From Anaerolineaceae bacterium UBA700 (GTDB taxonomy: Bacteria; Chloroflexota; Anaerolineae; Anaerolineales; Anaerolineaceae), in contig DBMK01000028.1 of the NCBI GenBank assembly GCA_002298885.1, forward strand, positions 1 through 5,830: 5,830 nt of DNA, in the 5' to 3' direction. How positions within the stretch are numbered: position 1 is the stretch's first letter; every line of letters begins with the position of its first letter. Positions 1-5,830 of this stretch are shown here, piece after piece. Below the pieces are notes generated by a model. The model was not told the origin of the DNA, searched no databases, and saw only the letters and a list, made by a program, of their open reading frames with translations. The translations under genes were made by a program, and so were the position numbers.

Positions 1-38
1 AACTTCCGGTTGCTTCGCCCCAACAAATAAAACCTTAT

Positions 39-1277
39 TTACGTGGATGATTCGTCAATGCGTGTGCTGATCAGCTTCGATTCCTTCAGCACCGATATCA
101 GGAAGCTGCTGATGATCATCAGTACGACCATGATCACCAGGGAAGAGGTGAAACTGCCGTCACCGCCTTTGAAAGCCTCCATGGCGAAGATAAACACCAC
201 CGAGGCCTGGCCGGCCAGGTTCAACAGGCCGTTAGAGGTGCCTTCGGGGGCGGGGTAGGTGATCTCGGCCGCATACTGGTAGCCGATGGGCGCCAGGCTC
301 ATCAAGAAGAAGCCCAGCACCATCATCGAGGCCGCCACCAGCCAGTAGCTGGTGGCAAAGGTGAAACCGACCATACCCGGAACTGCCAGGATCATGCCGA
401 TCAGCAGGAAGATTTTGCGTTTGTGCAGCCGGTCCGAAAAGATTGGGATGACGATGGCGCCGATGATGCCGCCCAGCAGCAGGAACGCCCCGAAATCGCC
501 GGCCTGGGTGATCGAAAAGCCGCGCGGGCGCACGATGTCCTCGATCCAGGTAGAGACGCCGTTGAAGATGCCCATGCCCACCAGGTAGAGCACCAACAGG
601 AACCAGATATCCTTAAGTTTGAGCATGCTGCGCAGGCCGTCCAGCATCAAGGCCCGCGTCTCCTGGCCCGGAGGGCAGGGAGGCGTGGGCGGGGCTTCGC
701 GGGTGAAGACCAGGAATACCGCCGAGGAGAGCGCCGTCACCACGCCGTAAATCATCAGCATCGTCGGGATGCCGGAGCTCAGGATGATATTCGGCGATAA
801 AACCTGCCCCAGGCCAACGCCGATGAAGCCGGCCACGATCGACAGCCCGGAGGCGGTGGCCCGTTCCTCGATGGGGAACCATTTGGCGGCCACGGTGCTG
901 ATGGCGTTCAGCAGGAAGGGCTGAGCGATGGCCACGCCCAACGTGGCAATCAGCACCCAGTTATAATCCGTTGCCAGGACACCGCGCAGCAGGCTGAAGA
1001 AGGCCATCAGCAGCGCTCCGATCCCCACCGCCTTGCGGTAGCCCAGCGTGTCGATCATCCACGAGATGGGGATGGAGAGCGGGATGTAGACCACCATGAA
1101 GGACATGGCAAAAAAGCCGATCTGCAGGTCCGAGACCCCGTAAAAAGCCGCGGCCGGGCCGGTGATGGGGGCGAAACAGATCCATTCGATCTGGATCGTC
1201 AGGTTGATCAACATGAAGACGCCCAGAATCACCCAGCGATAGGGATATACTTTAAAAGCGGTGGTGGCGGTGGACAT
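39..1277 (-). CDS. MFS transporter, FLVCR-like
   Basis: This is a 412-residue integral membrane carrier of the major facilitator superfamily, complete, with about 12 hydrophobic segments in two halves. The halves are joined by a Pro-rich polar loop at about residues 193-222 (APPTPPCPPG). The first half has the superfamily motif A between helices 2 and 3 (DTLGYRK, 76-82), and a second, looser copy (SDRLHKRK, 281-288) sits in the second half, as expected from the ancestral duplication. The N-terminal pattern (YRW, then IEWICFAPI and FYGVS, then a VYIPLSIP stretch) resembles the FLVCR-like branch, whose animal members move haem, choline or ethanolamine. The substrate here cannot be read from sequence. 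I chose the ATG at 1277 because GAGGAG lies 9 bases upstream. A 15-residue longer reading from 1322 would run through the likely -10 box. It is divergent from recQ. Family confidence is high; subfamily confidence is moderate. Confidence 0.9.
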   Translation of the reverse strand: MSTATTAFKVYPYRWVILGVFMLINLTIQIEWICFAPITGPAAAFYGVSDLQIGFFAMSFMVVYIPLSIPISWMIDTLGYRKAVGIGALLMAFFSLLRGVLATDYNWVLIATLGVAIAQPFLLNAISTVAAKWFPIEERATASGLSIVAGFIGVGLGQVLSPNIILSSGIPTMLMIYGVVTALSSAVFLVFTREAPPTPPCPPGQETRALMLDGLRSMLKLKDIWFLLVLYLVGMGIFNGVSTWIEDIVRPRGFSITQAGDFGAFLLLGGIIGAIVIPIFSDRLHKRKIFLLIGMILAVPGMVGFTFATSYWLVAASMMVLGFFLMSLAPIGYQYAAEITYPAPEGTSNGLLNLAGQASVVFIFAMEAFKGGDGSFTSSLVIMVVLMIISSFLISVLKESKLISTRIDESST

Positions 1278-1286
1278 AAAGTGGAT

Positions 1287-1292
1287 CTCCTC
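1287..1292 (-). promoter_or_regulatory. Ribosome binding site of the MFS gene
   Basis: The minus strand reads GAGGAG here, 9 bases before the ATG at 1277. It is the only good Shine-Dalgarno match near either possible start and decides in favour of the shorter protein. Confidence 0.8.
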
Positions 1293-1308
1293 AAGAATGA
1301 GAACTAAT

Positions 1309-1314
1309 ATTATA
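1309..1314 (-). promoter_or_regulatory. Likely -10 box for the MFS gene
   Basis: The minus strand reads a perfect TATAAT. Transcription would begin near 1302 and give a leader of about 25 bases that contains the GAGGAG site. The -35 region at the usual spacing (about 1332-1337, TCTTTT) is a poor match to TTGACA and lies inside the 14-bp palindrome, so the promoter may need an activator or be controlled there. This is a consensus match only. Confidence 0.5.
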
Positions 1315-1329
1315 AAACCCAAAACCGGG

Positions 1330-1358
1330 TTAAAAGATATCTTTTTATCAACTAAAAT
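1330..1358 (+). promoter_or_regulatory. Candidate recQ promoter, possibly leaderless
   Basis: TTAAAA (1330-1335) and TAAAAT (1353-1358) are spaced by 17 bases. With this arrangement transcription would start at about 1365, the A of the recQ start codon, giving a leaderless mRNA. That agrees with the missing Shine-Dalgarno sequence ahead of recQ. Both boxes are only partial matches in an A+T-rich gap, so confidence is low. Confidence 0.3.
1332..1345. promoter_or_regulatory. 14-bp perfect palindrome, possible operator
   Basis: AAAAGATATCTTTT is a perfect inverted repeat between the divergent MFS and recQ genes. It covers the weak -35 region of the MFS promoter and lies in the -35/-10 spacer of the candidate recQ promoter. 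A dimeric regulator bound here could act on both genes. No regulator gene is in the window, and A+T-rich palindromes can arise by chance. Confidence 0.3.
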
Positions 1359-1364
1359 AAAGCC

Positions 1365-3554
1365 ATGCCGCCCACCCCTGAATCCCTGCTCAAAACCGTA
1401 TTCGGCTACGACGAATTCAAGCCGCTCCAGCGCGAAGTGATCGAAAACGTACTCAAAAAGCGTGACACGCTGGTGATCATGCCTACCGGCTCGGGCAAGT
1501 CGCTGTGCTACCAGATCCCGGCCCTGCTGTTCCCGGGTCTGACCGTGGTCGTCTCGCCGCTGATCGCCCTGATGAAGGACCAGGTGGAGCAGCTCCAGGA
1601 AGCCGGCGTGCCGGCGCTATTCCTCAACAGCTCGTTGTCGATCGAAGAATACATGCAAAACATGGCCCAGGTCACCAGCGGCAAGGTCAAGCTGCTCTAC
1701 GTGGCCCCTGAGACGCTGCTGACCCCGCGCCTGGGCAGCCTGCTGGCGGGCGTGCAGCTCGACTGCCTGGCCATCGACGAGGCGCACTGCATCTCAGAGT
1801 GGGGCCACGATTTCAGGCCGGAATACCGCCAACTGGTGGGGGTGCGCAGGCGCTTCCCCAAGGCGGTGTGCATGGCGCTCACCGCTACCGCCACGCCGCG
1901 CGTCCAGGAAGATATCAAGAACAGCCTGAGTTTCGAGACCTCCAACGAGTTCATCGCCAGCTTCAACCGCGAGAATCTGCTGCTCGAGGTCATCCCCAAG
2001 AACGACCCGGTGGCGCAGACCCTGGAGTTCCTGGCCGGCTTTAAGGACCAGTCCGGGATCATCTACTGCTTCACCCGCAAGCAGGTGGACGTGCTCTCCG
2101 CCCTGCTGGCCAAGAAGGGCTACTCGGTGCGCCCTTACCATGCCGGGCTGGAGGATGAAGAGCGCAAGCGCAACCAGGAGCTGTTCATCCGCGATGACGT
2201 GCAGATCATGGTCGCCACCATCGCTTTCGGCATGGGCATCGACAAGCCCAACGTGCGCTTCGTGCTGCACTACGACCTGCCGAAAAGTATCGACGGCTAT
2301 TACCAGGAGATCGGGCGGGCCGGGCGGGATGGGCTGCCGGCCACCTGCCGCCTGCTGTACAGCTACGGCGACGCCCAGAAGCTGAAGTTCTTCCTGCTGG
2401 AAAAAGAGGAAGACGAAGCCGAAATGGCCATTATGCGCCTGCAGACTCTCACCCATTACGCCGAGAGCGACGCCTGCCGGCGCGTCTTCCTGCTGGATTA
2501 TTTCGGCGAAAAATTTGAGGTGGATAACTGCGGGATGTGCGATAACTGCCTGGCTGGCGGCAAGGAACAGGTCGACATCACCATCCCGGCGCAGAAATTC
2601 CTCTCCTGCGTGGCGCGCACCGGCGAGCGCTTCGGCGCCGGGCACGTGGCGGACGTGCTGCTCGGCTCGTCGAACCGCAAAGTGCTGGATTACCGCCACC
2701 AGAACCTGTCGACCTACGGCATCGGCAAGGAGCTCACCCGCAAGCAGTGGCTGCACATTGGGCGCCAGTTAGTGCAGAAGGGGCTGCTGGCCGAGGAAGG
2801 CCAGTTCGGCGTGCTGCGCCTGACCGCCCAGGCTTACGTGGCCTTGAAGAGCAAGCAGCCAATAATGGGGATCATCCAGGTCGAACGGGCTACCGCCGCG
2901 ATCCGCTCGACCGGCGAAGTGCAGTACGACGCCGGCCTGTTCGAGCTGCTGCGGCGCAAGCGCAAAGATCTGGCGGACGCCGAGAACGTGCCCCCCTACG
3001 TTGTCTTTTCCGACCGCACCCTGGTGGAGATGGCGGCCTATTATCCCCAATCCGGCGCCAGCCTGCTTAAGATCAGCGGCGTGGGTGCGGTCAAGGCGGC
3101 GCGCTACGGCGAGGTTTTCCTGGACGTGATCCGGGATTACTGCCAGGACCACAACCTGGCCGAGGTGCCAAAACCGGATGGCCATGCAGCCCGCCAGGCA
3201 GCGCCTGGGGCAGCTTCCAGGGCAAGCTCAGCCGGCGGCAGCCGCACCTCCGAGGTTGCCGAGGCCTACAACGCCGGCGAAACGATCCAGGAGCTGATGA
3301 AGCTGTACGGGGTGGGCCTCGCCACCATCCTGGACCACCTCGCCAAGCACGCCCTGGACGGCAACCCGCTGCGGCGTGGCGAGGACCTGCTTACCCTCTC
3401 CAATCTGCGCCCGGAGATGCAACAGTCTGTGCTGCTGGCCTACGCCGAGCTCGGCGCCGAGCGCCTCAAGCCCATCTTCGAGCGCCTGAGCGGGGCAGTC
3501 AACTACGACGAATTGAAAATAATGCGGTTGATTTTTCTTAGTAAAAGAGAATAA
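1365..3554 (+). CDS. recQ: ATP-dependent DNA helicase RecQ
   Basis: This is a 3'-5' superfamily 2 DNA helicase that unwinds forked and recombination intermediates in the cytoplasm, with roles in recombination and restart of stalled forks. The helicase core shows a Q-type motif (GYDEFKPLQ, 14-22), Walker A TGSGKS (41-46), DEAH (138-141) followed by the RecQ aromatic-rich loop (CISEWGHDFRPEY), motif III TATAT (173-177), motif V around AFGMGIDKPNV (287-297) and motif VI QEIGRAGRDG (314-323). Cys371, 389, 392 and 395 form the zinc site, then come a winged helix (about 405-505) and one HRDC domain (about 520-595). An Ala/Gly/Ser linker (about 605-630) leads to an extra C-terminal domain (about 630-725) that looks like the HTH_40 family found in other long RecQs and in YpbB. 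Escherichia coli RecQ (609 residues) lacks it. An in-frame TAA at 1353 rules out an upstream start. There is no clear Shine-Dalgarno sequence. All catalytic motifs are intact. Confidence 0.97.
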   Translation: MPPTPESLLKTVFGYDEFKPLQREVIENVLKKRDTLVIMPTGSGKSLCYQIPALLFPGLTVVVSPLIALMKDQVEQLQEAGVPALFLNSSLSIEEYMQNMAQVTSGKVKLLYVAPETLLTPRLGSLLAGVQLDCLAIDEAHCISEWGHDFRPEYRQLVGVRRRFPKAVCMALTATATPRVQEDIKNSLSFETSNEFIASFNRENLLLEVIPKNDPVAQTLEFLAGFKDQSGIIYCFTRKQVDVLSALLAKKGYSVRPYHAGLEDEERKRNQELFIRDDVQIMVATIAFGMGIDKPNVRFVLHYDLPKSIDGYYQEIGRAGRDGLPATCRLLYSYGDAQKLKFFLLEKEEDEAEMAIMRLQTLTHYAESDACRRVFLLDYFGEKFEVDNCGMCDNCLAGGKEQVDITIPAQKFLSCVARTGERFGAGHVADVLLGSSNRKVLDYRHQNLSTYGIGKELTRKQWLHIGRQLVQKGLLAEEGQFGVLRLTAQAYVALKSKQPIMGIIQVERATAAIRSTGEVQYDAGLFELLRRKRKDLADAENVPPYVVFSDRTLVEMAAYYPQSGASLLKISGVGAVKAARYGEVFLDVIRDYCQDHNLAEVPKPDGHAARQAAPGAASRASSAGGSRTSEVAEAYNAGETIQELMKLYGVGLATILDHLAKHALDGNPLRRGEDLLTLSNLRPEMQQSVLLAYAELGAERLKPIFERLSGAVNYDELKIMRLIFLSKRE

Positions 3555-3644
3555 AAATTTCACCCCAGAGACACTGAGGCACAGAGAAACCTTATGAAAA
3601 AAATCATAAGGTTTTCTCTGTGCCTCAGTGTCTCTGGGGTGAAA
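3550..3644 (-). terminator. Likely terminator of the rSAM-nitroreductase operon
   Basis: Read on the minus strand, the long hairpin is followed directly by TTTTTATT (3557 down to 3550). This gives the stem plus U-tract of an intrinsic terminator just after the nitroreductase stop codon. On the plus strand the hairpin is followed by AAGAATTAAG, with no U-tract, so it is a poorer terminator for recQ. The U-tract overlaps the recQ stop codon. Termination may be a side effect of the palindrome rather than its origin. Confidence 0.5.
3558..3644. repeat. Long palindromic element, 40-bp stem
   Basis: The left arm (3558-3597) pairs with the right arm (3604-3644) in 40 consecutive base pairs, broken only by one bulged T at 3615. 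The loop is six adenines (3598-3603). The arms contain CAGAGA twice, 16 bases apart (3566 and 3582), around CACTGAGGCA. The element begins 3 bases after the recQ stop codon and ends 5 bases before the nitroreductase stop codon, so it fills the convergent gap. The stem is far longer than a normal terminator. The CACAGAG/GACAC wording resembles dispersed intergenic palindromes I recall from environmental bacterial genomes. No transposase or clear target-site duplication is visible. Whether it is multicopy cannot be judged from one window. Confidence 0.85.
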
Positions 3645-3649
3645 AAGAA

Positions 3650-4459
3650 TTAAGTCTTAAATATCATTCTTTTCAAGTCTTCTTCAGCCTGGCCGATTTT
3701 GGATTGGTATACCCGCAACTGGGCGTCGAGGGAGGAGAAAGGGAAGCTGGCTTTGTAGCCGGCGGTCATCTGCTCCATCCAGTCCCGAAGTGCAGCCGGG
3801 TCCGTCTCGTGGTACTTCCCGTCCGTGAAACAGATCTGCTCAAACGGCAGCTTGGGCGGCATGGGCGGCACGCCGGCGCTCGGGTAGCCGAAGACGATGG
3901 TCATCAGGGGGAACACCCCATCCGGCAGGCACAGCCTTTCCTTCAGGTAGCCCGCGTCCAACAGGCCGCTGCGCCCGGTCTCAGAAAGCATGACCGAGGC
4001 CACCCCCAACGCCTCGGCCGCCAGGTTCATATTCATGGCGGCCAGCGAGGCGTTCATCACCGCAATCGTATATTCGATCAACGGGCTGTGCGGAAAGGTA
4101 TCCAGCACGGCGCGGTTGCGGTGCACGTCGCCGAGCACAATCACAGCCCGCCGGGCGTTGAAAGGGATGGCCCGGCCAAACGCGGCCTGCCAGGTTTCGG
4201 GCGTGAAGGCCGCGAACGACCAGGTCTGCAGGTTGACCGTGGACGGCGCCAGGCGCCCGGCTTCGAGGATCGCGGCGAACACATCCTCGGGCAGCTCGCG
4301 TTCCGTAAAGCGGCGCAGGCTGCGCCGGTTAAGGATGGTGGCGAGCATGCGGTTCTCCGCCAGCGCCGGCGGCACCTGCGGCCGCCCGGCCAGGATGTGC
4401 CCGATGCCGCGCAAGAAGACGCCCAGGGTTAGCTTCGGCGTTTGGGCGGCCATGCTCAT
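3650..4459 (-). CDS. Nitroreductase-family flavoprotein
   Basis: This is a 269-residue protein with the nitroreductase fold, expected to bind FMN as a dimer and move hydride or electrons from NAD(P)H or another donor. The phosphate-binding signature NRRSLRRF (44-51) is followed at the usual distance by APSTVNLQTW (71-80), which matches the family's APS-x-x-N-x-Q-x-W element. VFGYP (189-193) is the usual late strand motif. Two parts are not typical: about 37 residues before the core, and a charged C-terminal tail of about 50 residues (220-269) rich in Asp, Glu, Lys and Gln, probably helical. There is no signal peptide. The start overlaps the stop of the upstream radical SAM gene as ATGA, so the two are probably translationally coupled. 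A second ATG two codons in (4453) is also possible. Members include nitro- and flavin reductases, dehydrogenases and dehalogenases, so the substrate is unknown. Confidence 0.9.
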   Translation of the reverse strand: MSMAAQTPKLTLGVFLRGIGHILAGRPQVPPALAENRMLATILNRRSLRRFTERELPEDVFAAILEAGRLAPSTVNLQTWSFAAFTPETWQAAFGRAIPFNARRAVIVLGDVHRNRAVLDTFPHSPLIEYTIAVMNASLAAMNMNLAAEALGVASVMLSETGRSGLLDAGYLKERLCLPDGVFPLMTIVFGYPSAGVPPMPPKLPFEQICFTDGKYHETDPAALRDWMEQMTAGYKASFPFSSLDAQLRVYQSKIGQAEEDLKRMIFKT

Positions 4460-5676
4460 TTTTCCGGGGTACTGACTTTGTCTTTATCGACTACCGATAC
4501 AAAGCCGCCGAACAAGCGGTACTCGTCCATACGACAGGAGTTGATGAACTTGCCGTCGAAGATGGTGATGTCCGGGCAGGAATCGCACATATCCGCCCGC
4601 CCATCCGGCAGCACGTCCGGCGCCTGGATGATGCCGATGCTCTGGACGTAAATCTTTTCAAACAGGCGCTGCGGGTGGCGCAGCAGGTAGCCGAGCTGTT
4701 TCTTCCAGGCCTGGCGCAGGGTGGAATCCCAGGGCGAAAGCAGGAAGATCTTGCTGCCGATGGCCGCCTGGGAAAGGTAGGCCAGGTACGTGCCAGTGAA
4801 GAAATGGTGCCCCGTCTGGGCAATTTCCATGGTGCGCTTGCCCACCGAGCCGTAAATCTTGTGCTTGCTGCCCACCTGTGCCCCGATCAGCCACTTGAAG
4901 CTGTCGTGCTGGATGCTCCCGCCCAGATATCCGGAGGCATCGTATTCGGGGAACTGCTGCTGGATCAGCTCGTACACCTCGGGCGAGGTGATGAACTTCT
5001 CGTCGAAGGAATCGCGCACGTAGCTGAGCTTGCTCATATCTACCTGCTGCTCGAAGGCGTTGGTGGCGATATTCTTGTCCGAGGTCGCCGTGCGGTAGGT
5101 AATGAACACCAGGCCGTTGACCTTGTCAATGTTGGCCTGGCCCCAGCGCACTACATCGGGGATTTCGTGAAAGGTCGAAGGATAGACGGTGGAGTTGAAG
5201 ATGACATACATGCCGCCCTCGGCGGCGATCATGTCGGCGCATTTCTGGCGCAGGCTGTTGAGCTCGGCCTCGGTCTTGTCCTTCCAATGCGGCCGGTTCT
5301 GGTGGCTGTCGATGTGAATGGTAAATCCGGCCAGGCCGGCTTTTTTTAGATCCTTTAAAATCTCCGGGGTAAGGGCGTAGGCGTTGGTCAGGATGACCGG
5401 CTTGACGCCCTTGCTGGCGATGTAGGCCACCAGCTCGACGATGTGCGGATAGATCAGCGGTTCCCCGCCGGCAATCGAAAAGTTATCCGGGTTGCGCCAC
5501 TTGCAGAAAAAATCGACCTCTTCTTTTACCTGTTCGAGCGTTTTGTGGCCCGTCATGTACTGGCGATAGCAGCCCTCGCAGTGGATGTTGCAGATGTCGG
5601 AAACCTCCAACCAGGCGATCGGGTTGTCGTTCATCGACCAGGGTAAACGGTATAGATTGCGTTTGTCGAGCGTCAT
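4456..5676 (-). CDS. Radical SAM protein with C-terminal Cys motif
   Basis: This is a 406-residue radical SAM enzyme, first gene of a two-gene operon. Cys29, Cys33 and Cys36 form the CxxxCxxC motif (CNIHCEGC) that holds the 4Fe-4S cluster. GGEP (70-73) is the SAM-binding motif. The following strands, including VILTNAY (94-100) and FTIHIDSHQNRP (118-129), fit a partial TIM barrel. The C-terminal third has Cys364-x-x-Cys367 and Cys381 in MCDSCPDI and INSCRMDEYRLFGG. These could carry an auxiliary Fe-S cluster, in fewer cysteines than a full SPASM domain. The middle (about 250-300) is rich in Gly and His and I recognise no motif there. The start at 5676 has a strong Shine-Dalgarno sequence. No precursor peptide or partner other than the nitroreductase is in view. 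The reaction is unknown; family assignment is firm. Confidence 0.93.
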   Translation of the reverse strand: MTLDKRNLYRLPWSMNDNPIAWLEVSDICNIHCEGCYRQYMTGHKTLEQVKEEVDFFCKWRNPDNFSIAGGEPLIYPHIVELVAYIASKGVKPVILTNAYALTPEILKDLKKAGLAGFTIHIDSHQNRPHWKDKTEAELNSLRQKCADMIAAEGGMYVIFNSTVYPSTFHEIPDVVRWGQANIDKVNGLVFITYRTATSDKNIATNAFEQQVDMSKLSYVRDSFDEKFITSPEVYELIQQQFPEYDASGYLGGSIQHDSFKWLIGAQVGSKHKIYGSVGKRTMEIAQTGHHFFTGTYLAYLSQAAIGSKIFLLSPWDSTLRQAWKKQLGYLLRHPQRLFEKIYVQSIGIIQAPDVLPDGRADMCDSCPDITIFDGKFINSCRMDEYRLFGGFVSVVDKDKVSTPEK

Positions 5677-5685
5677 ATCAAAAAT

Positions 5686-5692
5686 CCCTCCC
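5686..5692 (-). promoter_or_regulatory. Ribosome binding site of the radical SAM gene
   Basis: The minus strand reads GGGAGGG, 9 bases before the ATG at 5676, a strong Shine-Dalgarno match. It supports this start over the internal ATG at codon 15. Confidence 0.8.
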
Positions 5693-5700
5693 AGAATCTA

Positions 5701-5737
5701 GGTGGCAAACCTGTTCCTGGATGCCTCCCCGGCCACC
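5701..5737 (-). other. Possible small hairpin in the radical SAM leader
   Basis: GGTGGC (minus strand, ending at 5732) can pair with GCCACC (5706-5701) around a loop of about 25 bases, placed just upstream of the ribosome binding site. It is 6 bp only, with no recognised riboswitch core, so it may be chance in G+C-rich sequence. Confidence 0.15.
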
Positions 5738-5761
5738 CCGGACCAGATGTGCTTATCGAAA

Positions 5762-5770
5762 AGTATAACA
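5762..5770 (-). promoter_or_regulatory. Likely extended -10 promoter of the operon
   Basis: The minus strand reads TGTTATACT, an extended -10 (TG, one base, then TATACT). Transcription would start near 5755 and leave a leader of nearly 80 bases before the radical SAM ATG. There is no good -35 box at 16-18 bases, which is tolerated by extended -10 promoters. Upstream lies an A+T-rich tract (5796-5810) that includes the palindrome TTAAATTTAA (5799-5808). Confidence 0.4.
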
Positions 5771-5830
5771 CCCTGGGATTGAAAACGATCCACCCAAATT
5801 AAATTTAAAATGGTTCAATTTTCGGACAGG

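Noticed and set aside
25..40. AAATAA-AACC-TTATTT inverted repeat at the MFS stop codon
   Set aside because: It is a 6-bp stem made only of A-T pairs that overlaps the stop codon. It is too weak to call a terminator.
1278..1322. Upstream ATG at 1322 giving a 15-residue longer MFS protein
   Set aside because: The extra stretch contains the likely -10 box, has no ribosome binding site ahead of it, and the internal ATG at 1277 has a good one.
1794..2756. 320-codon open frame antisense to recQ
   Set aside because: It is fully inside an intact recQ on the opposite strand and its translation has no recognisable domain. Long antisense frames are expected in G+C-rich coding sequence.
3543..3660. Target-site duplication flanking the palindrome
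   Set aside because: The flanks share only short A-rich strings such as AAAAGA at unequal distances, which A+T-rich sequence gives by chance.
3620..4432. 270-codon plus-strand frame opposite the nitroreductase
   Set aside because: It mirrors the real gene and begins inside the palindrome. The product is Arg/Gly/His-rich with no family signature, whereas the minus-strand frame has clear FMN-binding motifs.
4675..5349. 224-codon plus-strand frame opposite the radical SAM gene
   Set aside because: It is wholly antisense to a gene with intact catalytic motifs, and has no recognisable domain of its own.

Overview
The window carries four complete protein genes in two divergent/convergent blocks, at roughly 60% G+C inside the genes and much lower in the gaps. 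In order they are an MFS transporter (minus strand), a RecQ-family DNA helicase (plus strand), and a minus-strand pair made of a radical SAM protein followed by a nitroreductase-family flavoprotein. No rRNA, tRNA, CRISPR array, transposase or phage gene is visible. It looks like ordinary chromosomal sequence from a free-living bacterium. An anaerobic or facultative lineage such as Chloroflexota (Anaerolineae) would fit the gene set and the RecQ type, but this is an impression from protein style, not a demonstrated assignment.

Layout. Positions 39-1277 (minus) encode a 12-helix MFS carrier resembling the FLVCR-like branch. Positions 1278-1364 are an A+T-rich divergent promoter region with a clear minus-strand -10 box, a good ribosome binding site for the transporter, and a perfect 14-bp palindrome. 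Positions 1365-3554 (plus) encode a 729-residue RecQ with helicase core, zinc site, winged helix, HRDC and an extra C-terminal helix-turn-helix domain. Its start has no evident Shine-Dalgarno sequence. The 95-bp convergent gap after recQ is almost entirely filled by a 40-bp-stem hairpin (3558-3644). Positions 3650-4459 and 4456-5676 (both minus) are the nitroreductase and the radical SAM gene, which overlap by four bases (ATGA). The radical SAM gene comes first in transcription. Positions 5677-5830 are its leader and promoter region, with an extended -10 box and a strong ribosome binding site.

How the genes relate. The transporter and recQ share only a promoter region and have no obvious functional tie. 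The radical SAM/nitroreductase pair is the one real functional unit: an Fe-S radical enzyme and a flavin enzyme, apparently translationally coupled, with no precursor peptide or other substrate gene in view. Its reaction is unknown from this window and is the most interesting open question here. The long hairpin is the most striking non-coding structure. It resembles dispersed palindromic repeats of environmental bacteria and may also end transcription of the radical SAM/nitroreductase operon.
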